64,000 nucleotides of DNA from NCBI RefSeq assembly GCF_954871325.1, contig NC_088778.1:19143120-19207119 (forward strand). Direction: 5' to 3'. Both the position numbers and the translations under genes were made by a program. Source of the DNA: Gordionus sp. m RMFG-2023 (Eukaryota > Nematomorpha > Gordioida > Chordodea > Parachordodidae). This document shows, piece by piece, positions 34,501-49,500 of the stretch. Each line of letters starts with the position of its first letter. Positions within the stretch are counted from its first letter, which is position 1. The notes below the pieces were generated by a model, which was not told the origin of the DNA, did no database searches, and saw nothing but the letters and a program-made list of their open reading frames with translations.

Positions 34501-37500
34501 TTGAAAATTATGTTTTTTGTTAAGTAATTAAAATATAACTTTACCAAATCGGAAATATGAATTTTAAAATATCAAAAATCTCAATATGGCGATTTTAATG
34601 AGTTTAAAATGTTAAATAACATCATTTATAATTTTTTAAACTAAAACTAATGACTAAAATTCATATTTTATTGGAAAGAAGCAATATATAAAGATCATTT
34701 CTTGGTTGTAATAAATTAGAAATTATATTTATAATTGAATGATTTTACATATATTTCTTAATGTTGATTGAAATAATTAAAATATATATGTATGTTTATA
34801 ATGTAATATATTATGAATTACTTTATCGTTAATTATATATGATGATTTTATATGTATGTTTATTATAATATAATATCTGGTTAAGGTTTAGCTACTTTAT
34901 ATATCTTTTTCCGTGATTGATTATGATTGATGTTATGTATTATGAATAAAACAAGAATCAATATAACAATTTATTAAATTGGTAACCAATTTCGTACATT
35001 TTAAATAATGATAATAAGTTGTTTTATTAAAATTAACCTCCTAACCTTTATGAATATTTTCTAGCTATATATAGGCCAGAGATTGCGGCCCGGCCCGGCC
35101 AGGGCCGTATTTTAAATTTTTTTAATATACCCGGGCCGGGCCTAAAAATTTTTTTTTAAAATATATCCGGGCAGGGCCGGGGCTTAATATTTTTTATAAA
35201 AATTTTTACATTATGAGTTAATGGTTATAAGATTTTATTATATTATAGTTATGATTAATATAATATTGGGTGATGGTTAACACTACCTAAAACCCACAGA
35301 TCGATCTAATTATTAATTTCCTGAAAATTTATTCAAAGTATTAATATATATTTTTTATAATTCATATCTAAATTTTTACAAAATATTTTACCAAAACAAA
35401 TCAAATAAAGGAATACTTAAATAAGCCCCAATATTCAAGTATTATTAATATATTTTTTTATAATTCATATCTAAATTTTTAGAATATATTTTACCAAAAC
35501 AATCAAATAAAGGAATATCACTTCTTGAAGTTTGTAATACCTTTCAAAGCGAAAAAGGAGAAATAAAATTGATTTTACTTAATATAAAGCATTTTTTAAT
35601 TGAAAAATTTGTTTTACACAAGTATCATTTTATTTCTCTTTTTCTCTGTCCCAAATTCAAGCAATTACGTATGATGTCAGGGACAGATCGCAAGATGACG
35701 GAAAACTATATAAAAGATAATATTAAATTACAAGAGGCTCAGGAAGTAAATGAAATACCATCGACCAGTCAAATTACGACTGTTTTTAAACAAACTGAAT
35801 CGTTTTATTACAAATGGGGCGATGGTAATTCTGGTAATATGTCAATACCCGATGATGAATATTATAATTACATAAATAAAAAAATAGATGAAACATTTAA
35901 GGTGGATAATTTGTTAGAGTGGTGGGCGGCTCATCAAAGCGAATTTTTTAGCAAAATTGGCAAAACGGGTATTGGCAATTCCTGCTTCAAGTGCAAGCTG
36001 TGAGCCGAATTTTTCCACTACTGGGAGAATTCTTGAAGGAAGAAGAAGTAATCTTCAACCTGATAGTATGCTTCTCTTTCTTCATGATAATTTGTGAATT
36101 TTTAATCTTTCTTGAGTATAGGGTTTCGTCAATCATGCTGGTTTTTTACTTTACAAACTGTCAAATATTTATTGCATTTATTATATTTACCTTGAGTCAT
36201 GAAAGTTTTTAATCCAACATTTTTCATTATTTTTTTTTACAATATTATATAATACAATTATCTTCTTTTGTTAAAAATTTATATTATAAAATAAATTATA
36301 TTAATATTGTGCAATTAGATTATATTTTCAAAATACTATTTATTATACATGCATTTTCTTAAATAGCGATTTATTTTTATTTTATAAATTGGGGACCCCA
36401 ATGAAGAATTTCTTCGCCAGCAGATTTCCCTGGAAATTTGCCGGTCTAATTTTTTAAGTATTCACTCTTCTCTTGGATGATATATATCCCCCTCTTTTTT
36501 AAAATATATATTTTTTTTATAGTCCTTTAATTTCTTCATAGATTATATATATATTATATATTTATTTTTTTTATATTTAATTTTTAATATATCCATTTTA
36601 ATATATATTTTTTAATCCTCTGTAATTTAATGATTATGAATAAATAATAAAGTTTAAAAAAATATATATATATATATTATATTCTCAAAATATTTCCCAT
36701 TTTTATAAATTAAATATTAGTTTTATTTTTTATAAATGCAATATAAAATATAGTATATGCTCAAAATATTATTACCATTTTTATGAATATTAGTTTTATT
36801 TTTATAAATGCAATATAAAATATAGTATATGCTAAAAATATCCATTTTTATAAATAACAGTTTTATAATTTTTATAAATTCAATATAATATTCTCAAAAT
36901 ATTAGCTTTTTACATGTATTTTTTAAATAATAAGCGATAATACTAGCTGAAAAATATGGTAAAATACCTCATAGGTGAATTTTTGTATATACCAGGTCGA
37001 ATATAATTTTAAAAAATTCCGAGGCGGGCCTAAAAAATATAAAACCAAATGGTGCCTCTGCAGGTCTCTGATAGGCTAAGGGAACCAGGCAAAAATTTAT
37101 TAATCCCCCCCCCCCAGGAAAATTCAATTAAGCAGGAATGTGAACTCAAACTCTCTAACAAACCCTTTTATTTTTGAACACATTAATTTACAAAACACTG
37201 TATATTTCGCATTTTATCATTGTTATTATATCAAAATACAAATTTAAAAAGTAGTTTATTTTATGTGCCAAAATGTAATTTTTTAAATCGATAGCCATTA
37301 AATATAAATCAAAGCTATATAATGTTTTTATAATATATTATTACTTTTTAAAAAAAATTAATAAATAATAAATATTTATATGATAATATGATTATTATGA
37401 CGAAAATGTCAATTGGCAACATTGGAATTTTCTAGTGTTGTTAAAGAACGAAGTTCCTAACGAACTTTGAACTAGAGGTGGGCGCGGGCCGTGAAATTAC

Positions 37501-40500
37501 GCGTGACCCATCGTGTCACGGTGGGCACGGCGTGAGTGTGAATAAATTTTAAATTATTAGGCGTGACGGGTTTTCCCAAAAATTAGGGCGTAAACATAAA
37601 TTTCCCGTGAATCACGTTACTTTTTTTAATTTAGTTCTTTTTTCAAAAAGAAAATTTTTTGAAAACAAAAAATATTCCGGCATTTTATAAACAACATCTG
37701 GTGTCACGCTTCTAGTTTTATTTTCTTTATATGTTTAGGTGTTTTGTCGCGAGATTTTTTACTTATTTATTCTCAAGCACTTAAGGTAGGCTTAATTCTA
37801 GATCCTAATTTTAAAAGCCTTAAGTTTTTAATAGACGAAGAAAAGGAAGATATTTCAAAACAATCTGAAAATGGGAAATGATATAAAATTAGATATGCAT
37901 AAGTCAATGCCAATTGTCATTTATAACTTTCCTAATATCCTTCATTCATAAAAAAACCATATATTCTAAATGAAACATATTTTTAGATGATTCTGATGAA
38001 GCGTCAACATCTACCGATGAAAGCTTGTGAATTTAAAAGATTCATCCCATAAAACAAATAACAATGGCAATATTTTGAAGTTTTGGAAGCAGGAAAATTT
38101 ATTTCCTTTTTTGAGAAAATTAGAAGGTAAAATTTTGTCAGCCCTGGCAAATTCCATTTCTAGTGAAAGGTCATTTTCTGTAGCCAATCGCCTATTAGAG
38201 AAAAGGCGTACACAATTGAAATAAAAAAATTAGACATTCTTCTTTTTCTAAGTAAAAATTTGGATTTATAATATGTATTTATTTTTTGTTATTATGGAAT
38301 TAAAGAAATTAGAATAAATTCAAAAAATTGTAAAAAATATAGCATTAAAATTTTGAAAAAGTTAAAAACACCGTGAATTTTCGGGCGTGCATCAAAATAG
38401 TGCCTTTCGTGAGCGGGAGAGTCGGGTCAAAATTTTTTTAGTGATAAGCGTGAATATTTTTTATTGCCACCGTGAGCGGGCGGTGAATAAAAAATTAGGC
38501 CCGCGCTCACCTCTATTTTGAACGTGAACGCGTTCCTTTTTTTTGACGAATGGGTTCGAATTTAACGTTCGTTCAATTTTAAAAACACTATATTTTTATT
38601 TTTATTTATTTTAAAAATTAATTTTTTATGAAAAAAAGTCTATTTTTTTAATCAGCTGTTTTTACTTTTTCATTTTTCATATTTTAAGTTTTTAAGAACC
38701 ATTAAGTTTATTAATTTTAATATATTACTTATATTTTAATAATTTAATAGGTTAGCGTAAGCATGGATATTATATAATTTCATCATCATCAGATTATGAA
38801 TTCAATATCAGATGAATTAAAATTACCATGGCCCAAATATGAAAAATATTTTATTGTTAGTTCCTATATTGAAGGAACTAATTCAATACTCACCAAATGC
38901 AAAATGTGCCAAATCATCAAGTTCAAATTTGAAACGACATTTGAGTAATATTAATTATTTTATATAATATAAGTATAACTAAGTAGCCAGTTAATAATCT
39001 ATTTTATTAATTATTATAAGTAAAAATTATTAAATTATATATATACATATACAATAGAATTTATTTTTAATTTTTTGAATTCTAATTATTATTATTTTTA
39101 TGAAGGATTTTATATTTTATACAATAAAATTTATTTTTAATTTTTTGAATTCTAATTATTATTATTTTTATGAAGGATTTTATATTTTTATTTATTTAAA
39201 ATAAAATATAATGATTATTGAATTAAAAGAATCTACAAATTTTATAATATAAATATTAAAATTGAATAATAAGAAGAATGAATATTTATAATAATTAATA
39301 AAATATTTAATTAGTTAATTATAATAATCAGGCATTTTAATATTAGTATTAGTTCATTCTTAGCATAGATAGGGAAGGGAGACTGATATTAATACAAATT
39401 TCCTGTAAAAAAATAAGATATATATACTGTGATATGTAAAATTTTAAACATGAATATTAAAAAGAATATGTATCTTTTGTCAAGAAAATGAAAAAGATTT
39501 CTTTCAAAATAAAGGATATTAGATACAGATATTAGTATCTTATTAAAAATGTCAAAAAGATACTGAGTACAAGATACAAAAGGATCTTGTACCTTAGAAA
39601 AAGTTTTCGTGGTACCGCCCAACTCTGATTTTAGATATATATTTTATAAGTCATTACTTTGCTATTACCAATTTGATAATATATATCTGTAGCATAATTT
39701 ATCAAAAAATTCCTTTATTTTTACAGAGTTCTCATTATATTATGCTGCAAGAAATTAATGAATATTTAACAAATTATAGTGATAAAAATAATAAAAAATT
39801 AAAAGTTGAGAAATTTAAATAACAGACCCTTTTAAATTTTAAAAAAAAAATGTATCAAAAGTGATTCAGTCACAAGTAGATGATGCAATTCTCAATTTCG
39901 TGATAAAAAATTAAAAGTTGAGAAATTTAAATAACAGACCCTTCCTTTTAAATTTAAAAAAAAAATGCATCAAAAGTGATTCAGTCACAAGTAGATGATG
40001 CAATTCTCAATTTCGTGATAGAAGAACTAGAGCCATTTTTTAATATAGTTGAAAAACCTGCCTTTTTAAAAATGATAAACACTTTACAACCAAATAAAAA
40101 AGTTATGTCACTCACGCTGAAACATTGTAGCAAAAATATCTAAAGATTATAACATCATGATAGATAAAATAAAAACTTGCTTAACCAAACAAACAATTCT
40201 TTGTTTCACAGCAGATTCATGGTCATCATACCATCGGTATTTTTTTACAGAATACTTTTAATTTATCAATTTGTTAAAATATATTATTAGTTCATTTATA
40301 GGAATGACTGTCCACTGATTGGATGGAGTCACTTTAGAAAAAAAATCGGTATGTTTGGCTTGCCAACGACTAACTAGCAAACATACATTTGATTATTTAG
40401 CAGAAACAATTTCAAACCTTCTCAAGAAATTTAAAATACATAATAAGGTAAGATTATGTGTCACCGATAATGCAAGATATTTCTTAAAAGTCTTTAGGTA

Positions 40501-43500
40501 TAAATAAATAGTTGAAAAAATATCTGAAGATGAGGAAGATGAATTTTATCATTATCATTAAATGAGATATTTGAAAATCAAAATAGAGAGGAAAACTTTA
40601 TTTATCTGCCCAAACATCACGATGAAAAAGCATTAGAAAATATATCTTTTAAAAACATATTAAAAAGTGAATTTGATAAGTGCAAAAATTTAGGGAATAA
40701 ACAAAATCAATCAACATCATTTGCTGCTGATTTAAAGAATAATTTATCAAGGTTGCTTATAAGGCCTGTTGTTACAAGATGGAATTCATATTATAATTCT
40801 TTGAAATTTATAGACTCATTAGTAAATGAAAATTCTAATTTGTTTGACAAAATATGTGACATGGGAGGATTAGATAAAATATTTTTGGAAGATTACTGCA
40901 CCGAAGTCCTAATAAATTTTTTTAGAATAAATATTATAATAAATTTTAAAAAAGATCATGGAACCTATTGCAACTGCGCTCAATATTTTAGAAAGTGAGG
41001 AAAAAATGCATTTGGGCCATTTGACGCGAACTATAACGATAGTTATTTTAAAGTTAAAAAAAATTAGTGGCCTAAAATATGGTCAGCCATTGATATACGC
41101 AATATTAAATGGGATTAATAAAAGGTATTAACCCTATTCAGATTAATTACATTATATATTTTTTTAAAAATTTGAACATATATTTGAAGATCAAAATGTT
41201 TTATCATCAATTATACATCCAATATTCAAGCTTCAATGGCCCTGGATAAAACTCCCGCAGAACGAACAGATAGAGAATAGACTTATAGCGTTATTGAAAA
41301 AAGGCATTGAAAATCCTAAAAATAATAATGAAAGAAGTGCTAATTCCTAGATATCCTTCTTTTTTGACGAAGAAGTGGAGGACAGATTGGAGGATGATTA
41401 CTTATCACAATTTTTTGAAGCAAAGGACAAAACATTAAATGTTTTTAATAAATTCCTCTTTAAAAGAATTGTTTATTTAAGTAAAATACTGCAATCCCCT
41501 CATCTATCCCTGTAGAGCGCGTTTTTAGTATAGCTAATTCTGTATTAGCCAAGCGTTCTTGCCTATCAGATTAAAATTTTGAAACACAATTGTTATTAAA
41601 AATTAATAAGAAAAATTTTTTATAAATAAAAATATCGTTATTCGCTATATTATATTGTATTTATAATTATATTATCAAAATAAAACTATTATTTTTTAAT
41701 ATGGCTTTGTGTTACAAAATATAATACATTTATTGATATTAAATTAAATTTTAAAAAAATTCATCATAAAATTTTGAACGCTTCATGAACGCGAACGGGT
41801 TCGATTTTTTTAGAAATGTTTACAGCACTTTTCTCATGTTTTCCCATAATATAAATTTTATGAAATATTAACATATCATCATTTATAATGGGCAAGGTGG
41901 ATCTCCGGGATGTGTTGATTGAACTCTACAGAATTTATATATTAAGTGAAAACGTTTTTATATGTGTTTATCTTCCATTTATTAGATTACAGTGTAGTGA
42001 ATTCATGGTTGCTCTCTAAACACCAAATTAAACGAAAGCTAAAAGATAGAAGGAAATTGAATAGTTTCACCCAATCATAGATTTTGGTCATTGACATTGG
42101 CGGTTAGTAATCAAAGATGTAAGAAATGTACAAATAGTTATTCCAGATTCGAATGTATAAAAGGTAAAATAGCTATGTTAACACATTTGTTTTATCTATT
42201 ATCATTTAAAATAATATTGTCAGATTTGTACGAAAATCTTAAAGAGAATATTTTGGAAGATGTTATGTTACGATTGTTTGAAAAATACATTTAAAATTAA
42301 AATATAACTTCTTGCCAGTAAATTATGTTTATGAAATATATGGAGTAGAATAAATAAATGAGAAACAAATTGTGTTATTTTATTAATATTAAGTTATAAT
42401 TTCTTTATGTCCTCCAAACCCCGAACACTTTTTTATCTCTGAACCCGAGTACTTTTTTTTTGTAGAAGAGTTCACATCAATGGAATTAAGTACTGAACAT
42501 TGATATAATTTTCAGAATAAATGCTTTCGGTCGTTTTTAATCATAAGGTTGGCAAAATTTTGTTATTACTAATAATTTTTTCCTTTTATATTGCCAAGTG
42601 GCAACCCTAGTGAAGCACTCATAGGTACATAAATCATAAAATATTGGCATAGATTTTAGAATTGGTGCTTTTATTTTTCAGCCAACTTTAAAAGAGATTA
42701 TATAAAAATATTACATATTTTAAAAGGCAAAATAAAAATAAGGTCGGGAAAATCTATAAAACGAATCATATTTTTAAAAAGCGCCCTCCCCCTTAATAAA
42801 TCCTGGCTACGCCACTGCATAAAGACACGATTTTTCAATTTCGTATACCATTTAAGTAACGTATGAATTTAAACCTGTCCTCTAAAAGAGTCAATAATAA
42901 ACTGCAGTGAAATAGGATTGATGCATTCGATACATTTTTGGACAACATGATTTCCGTTTTGATCCTTAACGCATTTAAGAACATGACCATTCAATTCTGC
43001 CACAATTTCATTCTTAATTAAATAAATATGATTATTTATTTTATTATTTTATAAAAAATTTGGAAAAGGACTCATTTAGCCCGAAATTATAAATTTCAAT
43101 ATAATTATTTCAAGTTTACTTTTAATGAATAAAAAAATAATTGTTAAAAATTTTATTTTATAGGTAAATAGTTAAAAAGAATGGTTAATTCTTGTAGAAT
43201 GATGATTTACCTGATCTTCGGGGGGTATCGACTCTAGAGCTTTTTGAATAACTCTGCAACCATACATCTGAAGAGCCAATGGTAAAACGTGACCTTAATT
43301 AGGGTTGACAAAAATCATAATTTTTAAATCAAATTTAAGAAAATATATAACTTTATAGTGTATGCCTTGGAAAAATTTATTAAATTAATATATTTTACTT
43401 GAAATTTTTAATTTCACTAAAAATTCATTTATCCTATATAAGCACATTTATGTTAATTTACTTTAAATAAAGTTTGATTTTAATTTAACTTATATTTTTA

Positions 43501-46500
43501 TATAAACTGTTAATCTTATTAGTATCAGAATATTCAATAATAAAAGCAAATGGAAATGATTATAGATTCTCTATATATCCCTAAATCATAATATTATTAA
43601 AATAAATTTTAGTGTGTAGTTTATTTAAAAAAATAAAAAACCATTTTTAGTAATTAAATATAGCAATTAAAACATAAATGTAAAATTTATTAAAGTGTTC
43701 TTCGATTTAATCATGAAAACCCTACCTTTTATCTTTTGTGCCAATGAATGTTTTTGATCAATCGTGCCAAACTCAAAAAATTTTTGAATCACGTAGTTGC
43801 CAAACACATCGGTCATAAGGTTATAAGCCTGACCAAGAATTTCATTAAAAACCATCATAGATTCAGCAGCAATAGCTCTTTCTAATTTTTGCTGGATAAA
43901 TCTTAATTAAAGATAAGTTTTTGTATAATTAGTAGATTTTTATTATTTCCTTTAAATATAAAATTATTAGAGCAAACCTGGAACCGTGTTGGTCTTGGGA
44001 AAATTCAACAATATGACTCGCAAGATCCTTTAATTGTAAATTAGCGAAACGATTATTCCTAAAATCTTCCAACAACTTGCTCCTAGGATTTATTAAATTC
44101 TCTCGCGAATGTGTCTCACTAATATTTACAAAAACTTACAAGTAAAAATAATTTAAATTAACCTTTTAGATTGGCGAACCCATAATGGCATATTCCCAGA
44201 ATTTGTTTTGTTATTAAGAGCTTTAAATTTATTATCAGGGTCTAAATTATTCGGAATAAATCGTCCTCCCTTGTTCAAAGAATCTAGTATATGTAATGAT
44301 TAAAGAGAAAAAATAATGATTAGGAAGATCATAAATTATAGCAAGAATAAAATTTCAAAATATCAAATTTGAATATTAAGATTTACTGTTATTAAAGGGG
44401 TAGTTTAAAAGGATATTAGAATTTAAACCGGTCTGATGAACATTGTCATTAAAGTAAGTGGAGTTAAAATGATTATTTCCAGGATAAAAATTCGGTTGTG
44501 GTTGATTGTTAGTGATGACTGCATTAGAGTTATTATTGGCATTGGACAGACTAGGATGAGGGGGTATGGGTGAAGATCCCAAGTTAAGCATGTTCATCAT
44601 GCCTCCTATCATGTTAAGCTGCTGCTGTTTGTTTATGGAGTTGGCCGAGGAGAGAGAAGATTGTTGATGTAATTGAGCCGCGGCTGCCAATTGCATCATC
44701 ATCAACTGCTGTTGTTGTGCCGTCATATTGTTGTTATGATGTTGTTGGAAATAAGCAGCAGCCATGGCTGCCATGTTAATGATTTGATTGGCATCGTTAG
44801 TGCCAGAGTTGCTCATAAATTGATGGTAAGCGTAAGCAGCAGCCGCTGCTGCAGCGCTGGAAGTATTATTGCCCAGTGAATCACAAGCGTTGCTATCGTT
44901 TTCCTCAACTTTTTCATCTGAGGTTCCGTGATTTTGGCGTAAATCTTCATTCTCAGTGACATCATTTTCTTTCGTTTATTTTTATAAGTAAATTATGTAA
45001 GTTACTAGTCATAATTGTTTTATGCGGTTACACATATCGGCGCGAACAATTCTGTACGCAAAATTCGATGCAGCGAAAATTCGGCACATAACCACTAAAA
45101 AATTAAAATTTTGATATATATAAATAAATGCAGTACAAAATAAAAAATCAGTGGTGAGGAACGACATTTTGTTGGCGTTGAAGTCAAAATTAAAAAAAAA
45201 ATATTTAACCATTCCATATTCCAGGTTTATAAGGTGCACCTGAGAATTTATGTTAAACTAAAATTTTTAATATTTATTAATGAATATAATTCTAACCTTA
45301 GCCATCTCATATATACTGCCTTGAGTCCATGTAGGCCATATCCCAGACCTAATTTGATATGGGTAAAATTAAATGACCCATCACCTAGTTTTGGTAAAAT
45401 ATATCTAATCCTAGCCAACATCATCATCAGGCTTAGCCCATTATGTATCCAAAAAAATTAAAATTAATCATTTCAATTTTTTTAAAATAAAGTTTTTATT
45501 TAAGAAAAAAATAAAATTTAGGGTTTTCAATTTTAAAAAAAAATACTTTGAATAAAATGTGTCGAAAATTTGCTGTACCAAAATGTCGCGCGCCGAAATG
45601 TTGTGATACCGTCTCATGCATTGTAAAAATATTTTCAAAATTAAATTACGTGCCAAGGTGGTATTGAAACAAGGCTGATTTGAGGTCGGAATTTGGATCT
45701 GATTGCTTGTGTATGATGGTGAAATCATTTGATATTGCGCTGCAAATAGGTTTGAAATATTTTCTCCTAATAAGAAAGAAATATCAAGATAAGACATATA
45801 TTTCAGGACAGAAAAAAGTAATAAAAGATCATTACACTTAATTAGTTTATGATTCTTATTCAAAACCTTAAGTTTAAATGGCAAAAAATGATATATCAAA
45901 TATGATAAATTCACCTGCCCCCATTAGAGCAGCTGCTTGTTGAAAAGCTGATAACTGATTTAAGGAAGTGTTAAGAGACTCTGATGAGACTTTCGTATCT
46001 AAATTAGGATTTAATAAGGGTAAAGGCATTGATGATGTATTATTATCAAAGTTAACATTGTTAGAATTATTATTACAGTTATTAGAAATAATGTTATATT
46101 GATTATTAGGACTGGTATATTTGTCATTAGAATTCTGTATATATAAACAAGGATTTGAGGATAGAGCATTATATATCAATTGCTGCATATGAGGATATTG
46201 TTGATTATTTGCATTTGAATTGTTATTTCCAGCTATGTTGTTAGGGAAAGGTTGTTGTTGCTGATTGCCATTATTTTGGGAAGAAAATTGTTGTTGAAAA
46301 TAATTCTGTAGAAAGGCAGGAGAGTAAAAATTCCATGGTTGAAATCCAAATACTTGTTGGTGAGTTATTAATCCAGCTATAATACATATAATTTTACATC
46401 TGTTAATCATAATATGAATATAAATCAATCATACTATATTTTGTTAGTGTTGTTAAATGGCTCGATTTGAGCAGATTTTTAAAAACCGCTAACTAAATAT

Positions 46501-49500
46501 TTTAGCCAGAAAAATATTGTCTAAGCCTCGAGATTTTGTTAATAGATGTCCAGAGCAAAATCTTTAGGCTTGCATAATATTTTTCCTGGATAAAATATTG
46601 AGTTAGCCATTTTTAAAAATCGGCTCAATGATTCAACACTATATTTTGTAAAAAAAATATATTCCAAACTAGTTTTATTTTGGTCATCGAACTTATTAAT
46701 TATTTGGGTTGAAACTATAAAACGTCCTACCCCACAAATAATTTAGAAATAACTTTGATGTAAAAAAACTGACATATTATTCGTTAAGTTTTTCAATAAA
46801 AATGGGCAGTATTCATTGCGTTGGATAATATATAATTGAAATGTGTTGTTTAAAATTTATTATTGATATGATAATTAATTATTTTTTAATGATTTAGTAA
46901 TTATATTTGATCAGTATTAATGAAATAAAGATTTTTTTGGTCATATTAAGGATATCGCGCGATTAACTGTATTATTCCATGAAAAACTGATATCACTAAC
47001 TGACAATAATATCAGATTTTTATGTTTTAAGAAAAATGTTTTTTACAATAATTTTTTATTAACAAAAATTATAATTTAATTTCATAGATATGAATGTAAC
47101 TCGGGCTAGAGGTTTGCAACAAGCGGGTTTTAAACTCTCGCCAGCAAATTTTTTAAAGAACGGGAGGGTAAAAATTTAAATAATGGGCGGGCGAGTTTAA
47201 AAATTTTCAATTAAAGGTTAAATTATAAATGATGTTTGAAATAGCGTATCAAAATAAAACTACAATAGATGGGGGAATGAGGTTGTTACAGAGGAGAACA
47301 CCTTACTTAATGGCATAAAATATCTAAATCTCAAAGTAACGAGTTTGATTTGTATAATTTAGGAAGATTTTAGGCTACTTAGTTTAGTTTACGATTTATA
47401 AACAATTAATTTAAATTGCTTTTTTTTTATTATTAGTGGTTTCACTTTTTATTTAATTATCTCATTTAAGTGCGGATATTCTACTTTGGTGGAAACAAGA
47501 AAAATTTATCAAAGCTATCAAGATTAGCTAGAAAAATATTGGCAATTCTAGCAACTAGTGCTTCTTCTGAATGAGAAATTAGCATTGCATAAAAGCTTTT
47601 ATAACAAAGAAGAACTTGTTTGAATCCAGAAAATGTGGATTTATTATTATTTTTGCATTATAATGACAAATATTTTTCATAAATATTATATTAAATCATG
47701 AATTCCTTATCTATAATCTAAATTGAATATTTTTTATGCTTAATAGTAATTTCCTAAATTTTATAGAGCGATGAAATTAGATGCTAAAAAGAATGAGCAT
47801 ATTAAAATTTTGCAAATTTATCTTGATTTCAGAAAATACTAAGATTCGACAGGATATTAAAAACCGGATACATTATCATTAAAGTAGGATACCGATAATT
47901 AACATCAGATTAGCCGATACTTGGAAATACAATTTTTAGCCCATAAGTTATTAATTTATAAATAAATGTCTGCTAATTTTTTCCCCCTATTTTTAAAATA
48001 AATTAACTATAAATATAAATAAATAAGTTAAAAATGATAATAGAATTATAATAAATATCCTACATTATTTTTTTTGTATCGGTTTTGGTTAAAAATGTGG
48101 GATGGGGTGCATCTATGTTATAAAAAAGGGGAATTAATGGATTACTTTTTTGTAAAATATATAATAATAATAAAGGACTGCACCTATATTATACATCGGC
48201 ATAGGACCGGCGCGGATATTAAATTTTAATATTCGGGGCCTTAAAATAACCAATACCGATTTTATAAAGCAAAATATTTTTATAAATATATTTTTTTATT
48301 TTATTTTTATGCTAATTTAACTAATTTTCCCTTTCTCAAATTTTTTATAACAGCCATAAATTTAATATTTTTTACATCTCCTTTAAAGATAGAATAAGTA
48401 AGGTATTAGTGTTATTAAAGGGCTCCATTGCCGATTTTTAAAAACGGCTAATAATATTTTATACAGAAAATGTATGCCAGCCTGAAGATTTTGTTCATAG
48501 ATGGCACAAAAATTTGGAACATCTATTGGAAATCTCGAGACCTAGGCAATATTTTTTGGCTAAAACATTGATAGCTATTTTAAAATCGGCTTAAATCGAG
48601 CCGTTTAAAAATACTATAAAATATTAATAAATTAATAAAAAAGGAAAATTACGCAAAATTTTTGTCGAATTTTAATTATTATCTTTGGTAGAACTATGAA
48701 TTGTAATAATATATTATTTTTAAAACATTTTTCCTATTATGTCATAAATATGAAATTTAAACTTAATTGATAAAAATAATTTTAATTAACGGTGTTAAAT
48801 TTGACATAGAATGATCCCCATTTAAAAAAATTTACTTCTTAAAAAACTTATTTAAGGCTATGATTTATTTATGTTTTAAAAAACCTCAAAATTTATATAC
48901 TTTCGTAACTATATAAAATCATGAGATATGGCCAAAATTTGTTATTTTTTTGTAAATTATATAAAATTATTATTAGATTTCAATTTAATTTAAATATCCC
49001 ATTTTGATTAATATAATTGCCCATTTCTGTTTATAATTTGAAAAATATAAATTAACATTGCTTACTTTTTTCTGGCAAAATTTACAACCTTAAAAACTTT
49101 AAGCTGAAATTTATTAATTTCTCTAACTTTAAAAATTAATCACCTTTCGTAAATTCGAAAAAATGATTTAGACCACATTTTATTTTTACAATAAAAACAA
49201 TTTATTTCTCTTTTTCGTTATAGTTATGAAAGTTTATTAATAGTATTTTTTATATTTATGCCACAACCTAATGATAATAAAAAATATTTTAAATATCTAA
49301 AATTAAACTTAGATCACGAAACTTTATTATTCATAATATATGGAATAGAGTTTAAAGAAATGTATATCATATATTTTCATATATAAAATAAAACAACAAT
49401 TTTATTTTAATAGAGGATATTATTCCATAGTTTAATTCGTTTTTTTTGGAATATATAGGAATCTTAACCGGCAAAATTTTATGATTAATATGCACCAAGA

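Larger units (their letters stand above)
33815..37070 (+). mobile_element. hAT region bounded by CAGAGACCTGCAGAG-family ends
   Basis: A left terminus CAGAGACCTGCAGAG lies at 33815 and an inverted terminus CTCTGCAGGTCTCTG ends at 37070. An internal GC-rich block of the same family sits at about 35075-35205. Between them is a hAT transposase C-terminal relic (35569-36130). The flanks GATAATAT and ATAGGCTA do not match, so the two ends may come from different insertions. R1 (34110-34450) is also inside. This may be the protein-coding relative of the 254-bp MITEs. Confidence 0.5.
37433..41830 (+). mobile_element. hAT transposon with GAACGCGTTC motifs, carrying a nested hAT element
   Basis: The left end TAGTGTTGTTAAAGAACG at 37433 and the right end ...GTTTACAGCACTT at 41830 (reverse AAGTGCTGTAAAC) are loosely inverted. 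Both have GAACGCG/GTTCG motifs just inside. Plus-strand transposase parts in order are: N-terminus near 38762 ([24 protein letters not shown] of a BED finger); 40319-40507 ([28 protein letters not shown]); 40753-40870 ([20 protein letters not shown]); and about 41490-41620, a dimerisation relic ([13 protein letters not shown]). Many stops and indels separate them. The TRWNS motif is typical of this hAT branch. No convincing 8-bp duplication remains. Confidence 0.75.

Noticed and set aside
33815-37070. A single intact hAT element spanning both CAGAGACCTGCAGAG ends
   Set aside because: The flanking 8-mers do not match and a third block of the same family lies in the middle, so the ends may be unrelated insertions.
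44673-44879. Plus-strand open frame of 68 codons
   Set aside because: It is the antisense shadow of the Gln/Ala-rich Pumilio exon 44968-44387.
45009-45461. Open frames on both strands between Pumilio exons
   Set aside because: They lie in an intron whose borders are fixed by phase; no domain similarity.
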